DNA from: Schlegelella_A sp036496385
Lineage (GTDB): Bacteria > Pseudomonadota > Gammaproteobacteria > Burkholderiales > Burkholderiaceae_C
Assembly: GCA_036496385.1 (NCBI GenBank)
Contig: DASXLD010000114.1
Location: 1-36,332 of the forward strand
Length of the DNA: 36,332 nucleotides
Direction of reading: 5' to 3'
The notes under the pieces: generated by a model
The model's input: only the letters and a program-made list of their open reading frames with translations
Database searches by the model: none
What the model was told of the DNA's origin: nothing
Position numbers and translations under genes: made by a program
Shown here: one piece after another, positions 16,053-23,679 of the stretch
Layout of the letters: every line of letters starts with the position of its first letter
Position numbering within the stretch: the first letter of the stretch is position 1

Positions 16053-16868
16053 TCATCGTCGCTGGCAGTCCGGGCAGAAGAACGTCGCGCGGGCGTTCTG
16101 GACGATGCGCCGGATCGGCGTTCCGCAGCGAACGCACGGCGTGCCGGCCCGGCCGTAGACCTTGGCGTCGAGCTGGAACGCGCCGGCCGCGCCGTGCGCG
16201 TCACGGAAGTTGCGCAGCGTCGAGCCACCGAGCTCGACCGCCCGAGCGAGCGTCCGGCGCACCGCTTCGGCGAGGCGATCGGCGCGTGGGCGGGAGATGC
16301 GGGCGCTGCGCGTGCGCGGGTCGATCCCGGCCTCGAACAGCGCCTCGCACGCATAGATGTTGCCGGCGCCGACGACGATTTCGCCGCCGAGCAGCGCGCT
16401 CTTGACCGAAACGCGGCGGCGGCGCAGGGCGGCGTACAGGTGGGCACCGTCGAAGCGCTCGTCGAACGGCTCGAGGCCGAGGCCGGCGAGAAGCGTCGCC
16501 GCCGGCGGCACGTCGACCGCTTGCGACCAGACGACCGCGCCGAAGCGGCGTGGATCCGTCAGTCGCAGGGTGCCGCGGGCGGTGACGAGATCGAAGTGGT
16601 CGTGCGGTCCGGGCTCCTCCATCGTCGGCGCGAACGCGAGCGATCCCGACATGCCCAGGTGCATCAGCAAGCCGCCTCGCTCGAGCGCGAGCCAGAGATA
16701 CTTGCCGCGCCGGCTGACGTCGCCGACGCGTCGCCCCACGATCGTCTCCGGGCTCACGCCGAGCGGCCAGCGCAGCGGCTTGCCGACCCGGACCGCGGTC
16801 ACGCGCGCGCCGCGAATGCGCTCGGCGAAGCTCTGCCGGGTGACCTCGACTTCCGGGAGTTCGGGCAT
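16053..16868 (-). CDS. mutM: Formamidopyrimidine-DNA glycosylase (Fpg/MutM)
   Basis: 271 residues. The start at 16868 yields the invariant N-terminus MPELPEVEV, whose P2 and E3 are catalytic after removal of Met; a longer in-frame ORF to 16937 would bury it and is rejected. RRGKYLWL carries the conserved lysine, GAGNIYACEALF and the C-terminal zinc finger C245-C248-C265-C268 are intact. The enzyme excises 8-oxoguanine and ring-opened purines. It is divergent from the TPR gene across 174 bp, and 151 bp of intergenic DNA with no recognised element separates it from the dynamin-like gene. A possible -10, GATAAT on the minus strand (16930-16935), lies about 60 bp before the start with no good -35. 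Confidence 0.96.
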   Translation of the reverse strand: MPELPEVEVTRQSFAERIRGARVTAVRVGKPLRWPLGVSPETIVGRRVGDVSRRGKYLWLALERGGLLMHLGMSGSLAFAPTMEEPGPHDHFDLVTARGTLRLTDPRRFGAVVWSQAVDVPPAATLLAGLGLEPFDERFDGAHLYAALRRRRVSVKSALLGGEIVVGAGNIYACEALFEAGIDPRTRSARISRPRADRLAEAVRRTLARAVELGGSTLRNFRDAHGAAGAFQLDAKVYGRAGTPCVRCGTPIRRIVQNARATFFCPDCQRR

Positions 16869-16983
16869 GAAAGGCTGTCTGCGGTTGGCGGCGCGCGCCG
16901 GACGAGGCGCCTTTGCACGGGCGCGGGGAATTATCACGATCGGCAGCGATCGGACGCTGAAGCACGGTCATGCGCAGGCCTTT

Positions 16984-17018
16984 CGGCGGGGTCCCCGCCG
17001 CGACCGCAAGACTAGAAT
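16984..17018 (+). promoter_or_regulatory. Inverted repeat next to a candidate -10 box before the TPR gene
   Basis: CGGCGGGG (16984-16991) and CCCCGCCG (16993-17000) form an almost uninterrupted inverted repeat around a single T. TAGAAT at 17013-17018 could be a -10 for the TPR gene, and the repeat would then cover the -35 area, like an operator. No consensus -35 is visible. A strong GAGGAG (17030-17035) precedes the ATG at 17043. Confidence 0.35.
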
Positions 17019-17042
17019 CATGGCTCGCCTGAGGAGTCTTCC

Positions 17043-18848
17043 ATGTCGGCGTTTCGCAAAGCTTTCGCCTCGGGTCCGCTTCCTGTCGTCGTCTCTCTGG
17101 CCATGCTCGTGGCGTTCGCCGCACCGGGCAGCGCGAACGCTGCCGATCCGGCCGACGGCAAGGTCGAGAACTCTTCGCTCGACGCGCCCCTTTTCTATCA
17201 ATTGCTGCTCGGCGAGATCGAGCTGCGCGAAGGCCAGGCAGGCACTGCCTACCAGCTGATGCTCGACGCCGCCAGGCGAACCAAGGACGAGCAGCTGTTT
17301 CGCCGCGCCACCGAGATCGCGCTGCAGGCGCGCGCCGGCGAGCAGGCACTGTCGGCGACGCTCGCGTGGCGGCAAGCACTGCCCGACTCGACCGACGCGC
17401 TGCGCTATCACGTCCAGCTGCTGGTCGCGCTCAACCGCATCGGCGACGTCGAGGAGCCGCTCGGGCTGCTGCTGCAACGCACCGCGCGGCCGACGTTGCC
17501 CGCAGTGATCGAGGCGGTGCCTCGCTTCCTCGCGCGCTCGAGCGATCACAACGCGACCGCTGAGCTCGTCGAGCGAGTGCTGCGGCCGTACGCCGACGCG
17601 GCCGACACGAAGGCGTCGGCGTTCGTCGCCATGGGGCGGGCGTGGCTCGCCGCCGGCGATTCGACCAAGGCGCTAGCCTTCGCAGGCCGCGCGAGCGACG
17701 CCGATCCAGCCTCGGAGGGAGCCGCCTTCCTCGCCCTCGACCTGCTGCCCGGCACGCCGGACGCGGAAGCGATCGTGCAACGCCAGCTGGCGGCAAAGCC
17801 GAGCGGCCAGAACGTGCGGCTGCTCTATGTCCGCACGCTGGCGACGTCGCAGCGGCTCGCCGAGGCGGCGACCGAGATCGCCGTGCTGACTCGGAGCGAC
17901 CCCAATCTCGCGCCGCCGTGGCTGACGCTCGGCGCACTCCAGATCGAAATGAAGCAGCCGAAGCAGGCGACCGAGGCGCTGCTCACGTACGTTCGCCTCG
18001 TCGAGGCCGGCGCCGCAGTCAACTTCGGGACGCCGGCGCAGCCGCCGGTCGCCGTCGCCGACGACGAGGACGACACGCCCCCCAACGTGAGCACCGCGCT
18101 CACGCAGGCCTACCTTCTCCTCGCCCAGGCTGCCGAGCAGCAGCAGGACTATGCCGGCGCCGAGCGCTGGCTCGCGCGCGTCGACAACCCGCAGCGAGCG
18201 CTCGAGGTGCAGGCGAGGCGGGCATCGCTGCTCGCGCGCCAGGGCAAGATCAAGGAGGCGCGCGAGCTGATCCGCCAGTCGCCGGGCGACGGCCGCGCCA
18301 AGCTGCTCGCCGAGACCGAGCTGCTGCGCGAACGCAAGATGTACGCCGAGGCCGAGCAGGTCATGGCGCAGGCGAACAAGCAGTTTCCCGACGACACCGA
18401 CCTGCTCTACGAGCAGGCGATGCTCGACGAGAAGCTCAATCGGCTCGACGTGATGGAGCGGCTGCTACGCCGGGTGATCGAGCTGAAGGCCGACCACCAG
18501 CACGCCTACAACGCGCTCGGCTATTCGTTCGCCGAGCGCAACATGCGGCTGCCCGAAGCGAAAGAGCTGATCAAGAAGGCGCTCGAGCTGAGCCCGGGCG
18601 AGCCGTCGATCACTGACAGCATGGGCTGGGTCGAGTACCGCCTCGGCAACCGCGACGAGGCGATCCGGTGGCTGCGCGACGCCTATCAGGCGCGTCCCGA
18701 TCCGGAGATCGCTGCCCACCTGGGCGAGGTCCTCTGGAGCGCAGGCCGCACCGAGGAGGCCAAGCGCGTCTTTCGCGACGGGCGCTCGCGCGACGCGCAG
18801 AACGACGTCCTGCGCGAGACGCTGGCGCGCCTGCGCGTCAACCTGTGA
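17043..18848 (+). CDS. Secreted tetratricopeptide-repeat protein upstream of lolB
   Basis: 601 residues. The N-terminus has a basic stretch, a hydrophobic core (VVVSLAMLVAFAA) and a likely signal peptidase I site after SANA (about residue 33), so the product is periplasmic or outer-membrane associated. The remainder is helical TPR-type repeats, clearest in the C-terminal third: AYNALGYSFAERNMRLPEAK, DSMGWVEYRLGNRDEAIRWL and AAHLGEVLWSAGRTEEAKRV. An acidic linker (VADDEDDTPP, about 339-348) interrupts the array. A good ribosome binding site (GAGGAG) supports the start. Location just before lolB and ispE is conserved in betaproteobacteria, hinting at a role in envelope biogenesis, but no reaction can be assigned. 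Confidence 0.88.
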   Translation: MSAFRKAFASGPLPVVVSLAMLVAFAAPGSANAADPADGKVENSSLDAPLFYQLLLGEIELREGQAGTAYQLMLDAARRTKDEQLFRRATEIALQARAGEQALSATLAWRQALPDSTDALRYHVQLLVALNRIGDVEEPLGLLLQRTARPTLPAVIEAVPRFLARSSDHNATAELVERVLRPYADAADTKASAFVAMGRAWLAAGDSTKALAFAGRASDADPASEGAAFLALDLLPGTPDAEAIVQRQLAAKPSGQNVRLLYVRTLATSQRLAEAATEIAVLTRSDPNLAPPWLTLGALQIEMKQPKQATEALLTYVRLVEAGAAVNFGTPAQPPVAVADDEDDTPPNVSTALTQAYLLLAQAAEQQQDYAGAERWLARVDNPQRALEVQARRASLLARQGKIKEARELIRQSPGDGRAKLLAETELLRERKMYAEAEQVMAQANKQFPDDTDLLYEQAMLDEKLNRLDVMERLLRRVIELKADHQHAYNALGYSFAERNMRLPEAKELIKKALELSPGEPSITDSMGWVEYRLGNRDEAIRWLRDAYQARPDPEIAAHLGEVLWSAGRTEEAKRVFRDGRSRDAQNDVLRETLARLRVNL

Positions 18849-18886
18849 CGCGGCGCGGCGCCAGCACGCCGCTGCCAGCCCTCTCG

Positions 18887-19438
18887 ATGCGCTGCGTCGG
18901 CGGCCGGGCGAGATCGGCCCTCGTCGTCGCCTCGGCGCTCTTCGTCTCGGCGTGCACGACGCTGCCGCCGCCGCCGCCAGCGGCGCGCGACGCGCTCTCG
19001 GGCCGGCTGGCGCTGCACGTCGAAGCGCTCGGCAGCGCGGCGCCGCGCGCGTTCTCGGCGGCGTTCGACTTGCGCGGCGATGCCGACCGGGGAACGCTCG
19101 GCCTCTCGACTCCGCTCGGCAGCATGCTCGCCCAGGCGCGCTGGTCGCCCGCCGAAGTCGTCCTCGCGACCCCGCAGGAAACACGGAGCTTCGCGAATCT
19201 CAATGCGCTCACGAGCGAGGTGCTCGGCGAAAGTGTCCCGATCGAGGCCTGGTTCGACTGGTTGCGCGGCCGGCCCTGGCCGGGTGCACCGAGCGCGACA
19301 TTGCCGGACCTTCCGCAGGGCTTCGCCCAGCTCGGCTGGCGCGTCGACCTCGGTCGTTTCGACGAGGGCGCCGTGCTCGCGACGCGGACCGCGCCGCCGC
19401 CGATCGTCACCGTTCGCATCCGGCTCGACCGCTCGTAG
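18887..19438 (+). CDS. lolB: Outer-membrane lipoprotein receptor LolB
   Basis: 183 residues from ATG 18887. LolB accepts lipoproteins from LolA and inserts them in the outer membrane. The start gives a compact lipoprotein signal (MRCVGGRARSALVVASALF) and a lipobox VSAC with the acylated Cys at residue 23. An in-frame GTG at 18845 overlaps the TPR stop (GTGA) and would add 14 residues; neither start has a good ribosome binding site, so the GTG remains possible. Family-like stretches include GRLALHV, GTLGLSTPLGSMLAQARWSP and PIEAWFDWLRGRPWPG. Sequence conservation in LolB is low, so the assignment rests on lipobox, length, these motifs and the lolB-ispE order. Confidence 0.87.
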   Translation: MRCVGGRARSALVVASALFVSACTTLPPPPPAARDALSGRLALHVEALGSAAPRAFSAAFDLRGDADRGTLGLSTPLGSMLAQARWSPAEVVLATPQETRSFANLNALTSEVLGESVPIEAWFDWLRGRPWPGAPSATLPDLPQGFAQLGWRVDLGRFDEGAVLATRTAPPPIVTVRIRLDRS

Positions 19439-19440
19439 CC

Positions 19441-20406
19441 ATGGCCGTGGTCGCGATCCACGACGTCCCGGCGCCGGCCAAGCTCAACCTGTTCCTGCAC
19501 GTCGTCGGCAAACGTGGCGACGGCATGCACCTGATCGATTCGCTGATGGCGCTGATCGACTGGTGCGACACCCTGCACTTCGAGCCGCGCAGCGACGGCG
19601 CCCTGCGTCGCCACGACCGGACGGTCGAGTTGCCGGCCGACGACCTCTGCCTGCGTGCAGCGCGCGCGCTGCGAACGGCGTCGGGAACGACCGTCGGCGC
19701 CGACATCACGGTCGAGAAGCACGTCCCTTCGGGCGCGGGGCTCGGCGGCGGCAGCTCGGACGCGGCCTCGACACTGCTCGCGCTGAACCGGCTGTGGCGC
19801 CTCGACTGGCCGCTCGAGCGCTTGTTGCCCATTGGCGCCGCGCTCGGCGCCGACGTTCCGTTCTTTCTCGGCGGAGCGAATGCGTTCGCCAGCGGAATCG
19901 GCGAGCGACTCGCGCCGGCCGAGGTCGAGCCGGCGTGGTTCGCCGTCGTCAAGCCGGAAGCGGCTCTGGCCACCGCTGACGTGTTCGCCAGCCCGGCAGT
20001 GGCCGAACGCGTCGCGACTGCTAGAATTGCGGGTTTTTCCGAGGCGGTCTCCGGTGTCGATGCCGGGCCGGGGGAGCGTCGGAAAGCCGGGCCTCGACTC
20101 GCCGAGGGCTTCGGGAGGAACGACCTGCAGGCGGCAGCCGAGGGTCTTTGCCCCGACGTCCAGCGCGCGGCGGCGGCGCTGCACCGGATCTACGGCAACA
20201 GCCGGATGACGGGTTCGGGAAGCGCGGTCTTCGCGCACGCGGGAAGCGGCCCGACGCCGTCGGCAGCGATGCCGGGCGATTGGCCTTCGGGCTGGTCGGG
20301 CAGGATGTGCCGCTCGTTGGCGCACCATCCGCTCGCCGGCTGGGCCAGGCGCGGCGAGAGCGGCGAAGGTTTGAAGGCGGCAGGCGCTAGCCAGCCACCT
20401 GCGTAG
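19441..20406 (+). CDS. ispE: 4-diphosphocytidyl-2-C-methyl-D-erythritol kinase IspE
   Basis: 321 residues. IspE phosphorylates CDP-methylerythritol in the MEP isoprenoid pathway. GHMP-kinase features are PAPAKLNLFLHVVGKR at the N-terminus, the glycine-rich loop PSGAGLGGGSSDAAS (about 96-110), ALGADVPFFLGG, and the C-terminal MTGSGSAVFA. Compared with the roughly 285-residue family norm there are two additions: a Gly/Arg-rich insert after about residue 196 (SGVDAGPGERRKAGPRLAEG), just before GRNDLQ, and a tail of about 20 residues after HHPLAGW. The TAG stop (20404-20406) shares its last two bases with the first two of tRNA-Gln. The insert coincides with a candidate promoter. Confidence 0.94.
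   Translation: MAVVAIHDVPAPAKLNLFLHVVGKRGDGMHLIDSLMALIDWCDTLHFEPRSDGALRRHDRTVELPADDLCLRAARALRTASGTTVGADITVEKHVPSGAGLGGGSSDAASTLLALNRLWRLDWPLERLLPIGAALGADVPFFLGGANAFASGIGERLAPAEVEPAWFAVVKPEAALATADVFASPAVAERVATARIAGFSEAVSGVDAGPGERRKAGPRLAEGFGRNDLQAAAEGLCPDVQRAAAALHRIYGNSRMTGSGSAVFAHAGSGPTPSAAMPGDWPSGWSGRMCRSLAHHPLAGWARRGESGEGLKAAGASQPPA
20019..20027 (+). promoter_or_regulatory. Candidate extended -10 promoter inside ispE
   Basis: TGCTAGAAT is a good extended -10 (TGn plus TAGAAT), followed by a T-rich stretch, in an otherwise very GC-rich gene. It could drive tRNA-Gln and prs, although the tRNA 5' end is about 370 bp downstream. No consensus -35 is seen, so this is tentative. Confidence 0.3.
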
Positions 20407-20481
20407 GGGAGTCGCCAAGTTGGTTAAGGCATCGGATTTTGATTCCGACATGCGAGGGTTCGAGTCCTTCCTCCCCTGCCA
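20405..20481 (+). tRNA. tRNA-Gln (anticodon TTG)
   Basis: Cloverleaf: acceptor AGGGGAG with CTCCCCT, D arm GCC/GGC, anticodon stem TCGGA/TCCGA with loop TTTTGAT (anticodon TTG), T arm GAGGG-TTCGAGT-CCTTC, discriminator G 20478 and encoded CCA 20479-20481. It lies between ispE and prs, its conserved betaproteobacterial position. Its 5' end overlaps the ispE stop codon by two bases, so processing by RNase P would cut the ispE message at its end if they are cotranscribed. Confidence 0.96.
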
Positions 20482-20501
20482 AATTCGCTGAACCGAACGC
20501 C

Positions 20502-21464
20502 ATGCTCTTCAACACCCTCCTTTTCACCGGCAACGCGAACCGGCAGCTCGCCCAGGACATCGCGACCCACCTGTCGATCAGTCTCGGCAAGGCCAAGGTC
20601 GCGCGCTTCTCCGACGGCGAGGTCGACGTCGAGATCGAGCAGAACGTGCGCGCCCGCGACATCTTCGTCGTCCAGCCGACCTGCAGGCCGACCAACGAGA
20701 ACCTGATGGAGCTCTGCATCATGGTCGACGCGCTCAAGCGCGCGTCGGCGCGCAGGGTGACCGCCGTGATCCCGTACTTCGGCTACGCCCGCCAGGACCG
20801 TCGGCCGCGCTCGACGCGGGTGCCGATCAGCGCCAAGGTCGTCGCCAACCTGCTCGAGGCGGTCGGCGTCGAACGGTTGCTGACGATGGACCTGCACGCC
20901 GACCAGATCCAGGGCTTCTTCAACATCCCGGTCGACAACATCTACGCGTCGCCGGTGCTCCTCTCGGACCTGCAGAGCAAGCGCTACGACGACCTCGTCG
21001 TCGTCTCGCCCGACGTCGGCGGCGTGGTCCGCGCTCGCGCTCTCGCCAAGCAGGCGGGCTGCGAGCTGGCGATCATCGACAAGCGGCGGCCGAAGGCGAA
21101 CGTCTCCGAGGTGATGCATGTCATCGGCGAGATCGAAGGCCGCAACTGCGTGATCATGGACGACATGATCGATACCGCCGGGACGCTCGTGAAAGCCGCC
21201 GAAGTGCTGAAGGAGCGCGGCGCGAAGAAGGTGTTCGCCTACTGCACGCACGCCGTCTTCTCGGGGCCGGCGATCGAACGCATCGAGAGCTCGAAGCTCG
21301 ACGAGGTCGTCGTCACCGATACGATCCCGCTCGCCGAAGACGGCAGCAAGTGCAGGAAGGTGCGCCAGCTGTCGGTCTCGTTCCTGTTCGCCGAGACGAT
21401 CCGACGCATCTCCGACGGCGAGTCGGTGACGTCCCTCTTCGCCGAACAGAACAACAATTTCTAG
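20502..21464 (+). CDS. prs: Ribose-phosphate pyrophosphokinase (PRPP synthetase)
   Basis: 320 residues from ATG 20502; the frame opens upstream inside tRNA-Gln, so that extension is rejected. The enzyme makes PRPP from ribose 5-phosphate and ATP, feeding nucleotide and histidine synthesis. Conserved elements are the N-terminal FTGNANRQLAQDIATHL, YFGYARQDR (92-100), DLHADQIQGFF (130-140), and the PRPP-binding loop DDMIDTAGT (220-228). It follows tRNA-Gln by 20 bp, with no strong ribosome binding site. The histidine operon about 3.4 kb away uses its product as the HisG substrate. Confidence 0.97.
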   Translation: MLFNTLLFTGNANRQLAQDIATHLSISLGKAKVARFSDGEVDVEIEQNVRARDIFVVQPTCRPTNENLMELCIMVDALKRASARRVTAVIPYFGYARQDRRPRSTRVPISAKVVANLLEAVGVERLLTMDLHADQIQGFFNIPVDNIYASPVLLSDLQSKRYDDLVVVSPDVGGVVRARALAKQAGCELAIIDKRRPKANVSEVMHVIGEIEGRNCVIMDDMIDTAGTLVKAAEVLKERGAKKVFAYCTHAVFSGPAIERIESSKLDEVVVTDTIPLAEDGSKCRKVRQLSVSFLFAETIRRISDGESVTSLFAEQNNNF

Positions 21465-21474
21465 ATGGAGAGGC

Positions 21475-21512
21475 GGGCCTCGCTTGCGCGAAGCCCTTCT
21501 CTTTGATTTTTC
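21475..21512 (+). terminator. Hairpin plus T-rich run between prs and rplY
   Basis: GGGC-C-TCGC (21475-21483), loop TTGC, GCGA-A-GCCC (21488-21496) forms a stem with one C/A mismatch, followed by a T-rich segment (TTCTCTTTGATTTTT). It resembles an intrinsic terminator or attenuator. A second small hairpin, CGGGC-TGT-GCCCG (21512-21524), lies between it and the rplY start. Confidence 0.45.
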
Positions 21513-21567
21513 GGGCTGTGCCCGTTCAACGAGAGCCTGGTCGCGGGCCTCATCACTGGGAGTCGAA

Positions 21568-22224
21568 ATGAAATTCACCGCTTACGAGCGCACGCAGCAG
21601 GGGACCGGAGCGAGCCGCCGCCTGCGCAACGCGCACAAGGTTCCCGGCATCGTCTACGGCGCCGGCACCCCCGCCATGATCGAGCTCGATCACAACGCGC
21701 TCTTCTTCGCGCTCAAGAAGGAGGCGTTCCACTCGTCGCTGCTCGAGATGGAGCTCGCCGGCAAGACCGAGCAGGTCCTGCTGCGCGACTACCAGATGCA
21801 TCCGTTCCGGCCGATCGTGATGCACATCGACTTCCAGCGCGTCGACGGCACGACCAAGATCTCGAAGAAGGTGCCGCTGCACTACGTCAACGAGGAGAAC
21901 TCGCCCGCCGTCAAGACCGATGGCTGCGTCGTCAACCACATCGTCAACGAGCTGAACATCCAGTGCCTCGCGTCGCAGCTGCCGGAGTTCATCGGCGTCG
22001 ATCTCGGCGAGCTGGCCAAGGGCCAGTCGCTGCACGTGAGCGACATCAAGCTGCCGGCCGGGATCAAGGTCGTGACGCACGGCAAGCCCAACCCCGTGAT
22101 CGTCTCGGCCAACGTCCAGGCGGCCGAGGAAGAAGAGCCCGCCGCGGCCGCTCCGGTCGTCGTCGCGGCGCCCGCGCCGGCTCCGACCAAGGCGAAGAAG
22201 AGCGAGAAGCAGAACAAGAAGTAG
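21568..22224 (+). CDS. rplY: Large ribosomal subunit protein bL25 (Ctc/TL5 form)
   Basis: 218 residues from ATG 21568, with GGGAG a few bases upstream; a longer frame from 21484 runs through the leader hairpins and is rejected. It binds 5S rRNA. The N-terminal L25 domain (about 1-95) includes GASRRLRNAHKVPGIVYG and VLLRDYQMHPFRPIVMHIDF. The C-terminal TL5/Ctc domain (about 100-185) includes VPLHYVNEENSPAVK and ECIGVDLGELAKG-like sequence (here EFIGVDLGELAKGQSL). It ends in an Ala/Pro/Lys-rich tail (APAPAPTKAKKSEKQNKK). The prs-rplY-pth order is widespread. Confidence 0.97.
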   Translation: MKFTAYERTQQGTGASRRLRNAHKVPGIVYGAGTPAMIELDHNALFFALKKEAFHSSLLEMELAGKTEQVLLRDYQMHPFRPIVMHIDFQRVDGTTKISKKVPLHYVNEENSPAVKTDGCVVNHIVNELNIQCLASQLPEFIGVDLGELAKGQSLHVSDIKLPAGIKVVTHGKPNPVIVSANVQAAEEEEPAAAAPVVVAAPAPAPTKAKKSEKQNKK

Positions 22225-22245
22225 GGCCCTCCACGAGGGTATGGG

Positions 22246-22271
22246 AAGCCCCGCCGATGCGGGGCTTTTTT
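22246..22271 (+). terminator. Intrinsic terminator after rplY
   Basis: AGCCCCGC (22247-22254), loop CGAT, GCGGGGCT (22259-22266) is a perfect 8-bp stem followed directly by a T run through 22271. This is a textbook Rho-independent terminator and implies that pth is at least partly transcribed from its own promoter; GATAAT (22287-22292) is a possible -10. Confidence 0.9.
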
Positions 22272-22301
22272 CTTGGCATCGCCCTCGATAATGACCGCAC
22301 C

Positions 22302-22961
22302 ATGATTCGATTGATCGTCGGCCTCGGCAACCCTGGCGCGGAGTACCAGGCGACGCGCCACAACGCCGGCTTCTGGTTCGTCGACGAAGTCGCCGAGCGG
22401 CTGAAGGTCTCGCTCGCTCCCGAGCGCGGCTATTTCGGCCTTGCCGCGCGCACGAACGTGGGCGGTCGGCCGCTCTGGCTGCTCGAGCCGAGCACCTACA
22501 TGAACCTCTCGGGCAAGTCGGTCGCTGCCCTCGCGCGCTTCTTCAAGATCGCGCCCGAGGAGATCCTCGTCGCCCACGACGAGCTCGATCTGCAGCCCGG
22601 CCAGGCCAGGCTCAAGGTCGGCGGCTCGCACGCCGGACACAACGGCCTCAAGGACATCCATGCCCAGCTCGGCAGCCCCGACTACTGGCGCCTCAGGATC
22701 GGCATCGGCCATCCGGGCGTCAAGGCGGAGGTCATCGACTACGTGCTGAAGAAGCCGTCGCCCGAGCATCGCGTCGAGATGCAGAAGGCAATCGAGCAGG
22801 CGCTGACCGGCCTCGACCTTCTGCTCGACGGCGACATGGAGCGCGCAGCGATGAAGATCAACGCACGGCCACCGCGGCCCAAGCCGCCGAAACCGCCGAA
22901 GGCCGAGAGCGAAGCCGGTCCCGAGACGCCGCCGGCGCCGGTCGAGGCGGGCCCGCGATGA
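22302..22961 (+). CDS. pth: Peptidyl-tRNA hydrolase
   Basis: 219 residues. It releases tRNA from prematurely dropped peptidyl-tRNA. The catalytic-site motifs are GLGNPG (N10), TRHNAGF (H20), LEPSTYMNLSG, HDELDLQPG and GGSHAGHNGLKDI. The start ATG gives the canonical MIRLIVGLGNPG. The core ends near residue 195 and is followed by a Pro/Lys-rich tail (PPRPKPPKPPKAESEAG) longer than in E. coli Pth (194 residues); such tails occur in betaproteobacteria. The stop overlaps the next start (ATGA 22958-22961). Confidence 0.97.
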   Translation: MIRLIVGLGNPGAEYQATRHNAGFWFVDEVAERLKVSLAPERGYFGLAARTNVGGRPLWLLEPSTYMNLSGKSVAALARFFKIAPEEILVAHDELDLQPGQARLKVGGSHAGHNGLKDIHAQLGSPDYWRLRIGIGHPGVKAEVIDYVLKKPSPEHRVEMQKAIEQALTGLDLLLDGDMERAAMKINARPPRPKPPKPPKAESEAGPETPPAPVEAGPR

Positions 22962-23359
22962 GCGCCGCGGCACAGTGGTTCCTCGCCCTCGCCTGCCTGG
23001 TCACGCTTGCGGGCCCGGCGGCCAACGCGGAGACGATCTTCCGCTGCGGCGAGAGCTACTCGCAGGTGGCGTGCGCGAACGGCAAGGCGATCGAGGTCGA
23101 CCCGCCGCTCAGCGCCGACCGGCGTGCCGAGGCACGCGCGGTCGCCGCGCGCGAAAAGCAGCTCGCGCTCGAGATGGTGCGCGATCGGCGCGAGCGCGAG
23201 AGCACGGTCCACCCGGCGATCGCCGGCTCGCTCGGCGCGCCGCCGGCAGTGCTTGCTGCACCGGCGCCGGCGAAGAAGCACGCCCGCGCGAAGAAGCACG
23301 GCAGCGCCGCGGAGGCAGGCAGCGATTTCATCGCCGTCGTGCCGAAGACGAAAGGCTAG
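22958..23359 (+). CDS. Small secreted DUF4124-like protein
   Basis: 133 residues. It has an N-terminal signal peptide (WFLALACLVTLAGPAANA, cleavage near residue 24) and then ETIFRCGESYSQVACANGK, which resembles the start of the DUF4124 domain (a short cysteine-containing module in proteobacterial envelope proteins). The rest is charged and Ala/Lys-rich with APAPAKKHARAKKHG, probably disordered. It is translationally coupled to pth by ATGA. Function is unknown; periplasmic location is inferred from the signal peptide. The DUF4124 link is by resemblance only. Confidence 0.72.
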   Translation: MSAAAQWFLALACLVTLAGPAANAETIFRCGESYSQVACANGKAIEVDPPLSADRRAEARAVAAREKQLALEMVRDRRERESTVHPAIAGSLGAPPAVLAAPAPAKKHARAKKHGSAAEAGSDFIAVVPKTKG

Positions 23360-23384
23360 CGCGCCGCGGCGCACAAGCGCGCGC

Positions 23385-23651
23385 TCAGGAACGAACCGCG
23401 GCCGCCTCTTCCTGCAGCCGCCGGTACTTTTGCCAGAGCGTCTCGTTCGACTCGACATGCGCCGGATCGAGCGGGATGCATGCGACCGGGCACACCTGCA
23501 CGCACTGCGGCTCGTCGAAGTGGCCGACGCACTCGGTGCAGCGGCGCGGGTCGATGACGTAGATGCGCTCGCCGAGCGAGATCGCCGCATTCGGGCACTC
23601 GGGCTCGCAGACGTCGCAGTTGATGCACTCGTCGGTGATGATCAGCGCCAC
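23385..23651 (-). CDS. YfhL-type 2[4Fe-4S] ferredoxin
   Basis: 88 residues. The first cluster motif is C9-X2-C12-X2-C15-X3-C19 (ECINCDVCEPECP). The second is C38-X2-C41-X8-C50-X3-C54, with a further C58 in CPVACI; the long X8 spacing is typical of the YfhL/FdxA-like branch. It is a cytoplasmic electron carrier whose partner is unknown. It follows coaD by 28 bp on the same strand, a pairing frequent in betaproteobacteria, and is the last gene of the long ibaG-murA-his-rsmD-coaD run. It converges with the DUF4124-like gene. Confidence 0.93.
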   Translation of the reverse strand: MALIITDECINCDVCEPECPNAAISLGERIYVIDPRRCTECVGHFDEPQCVQVCPVACIPLDPAHVESNETLWQKYRRLQEEAAAVRS

Positions 23652-23679
23652 GTCGGGGGCCCTTCTCTTCCGCGCGCCG

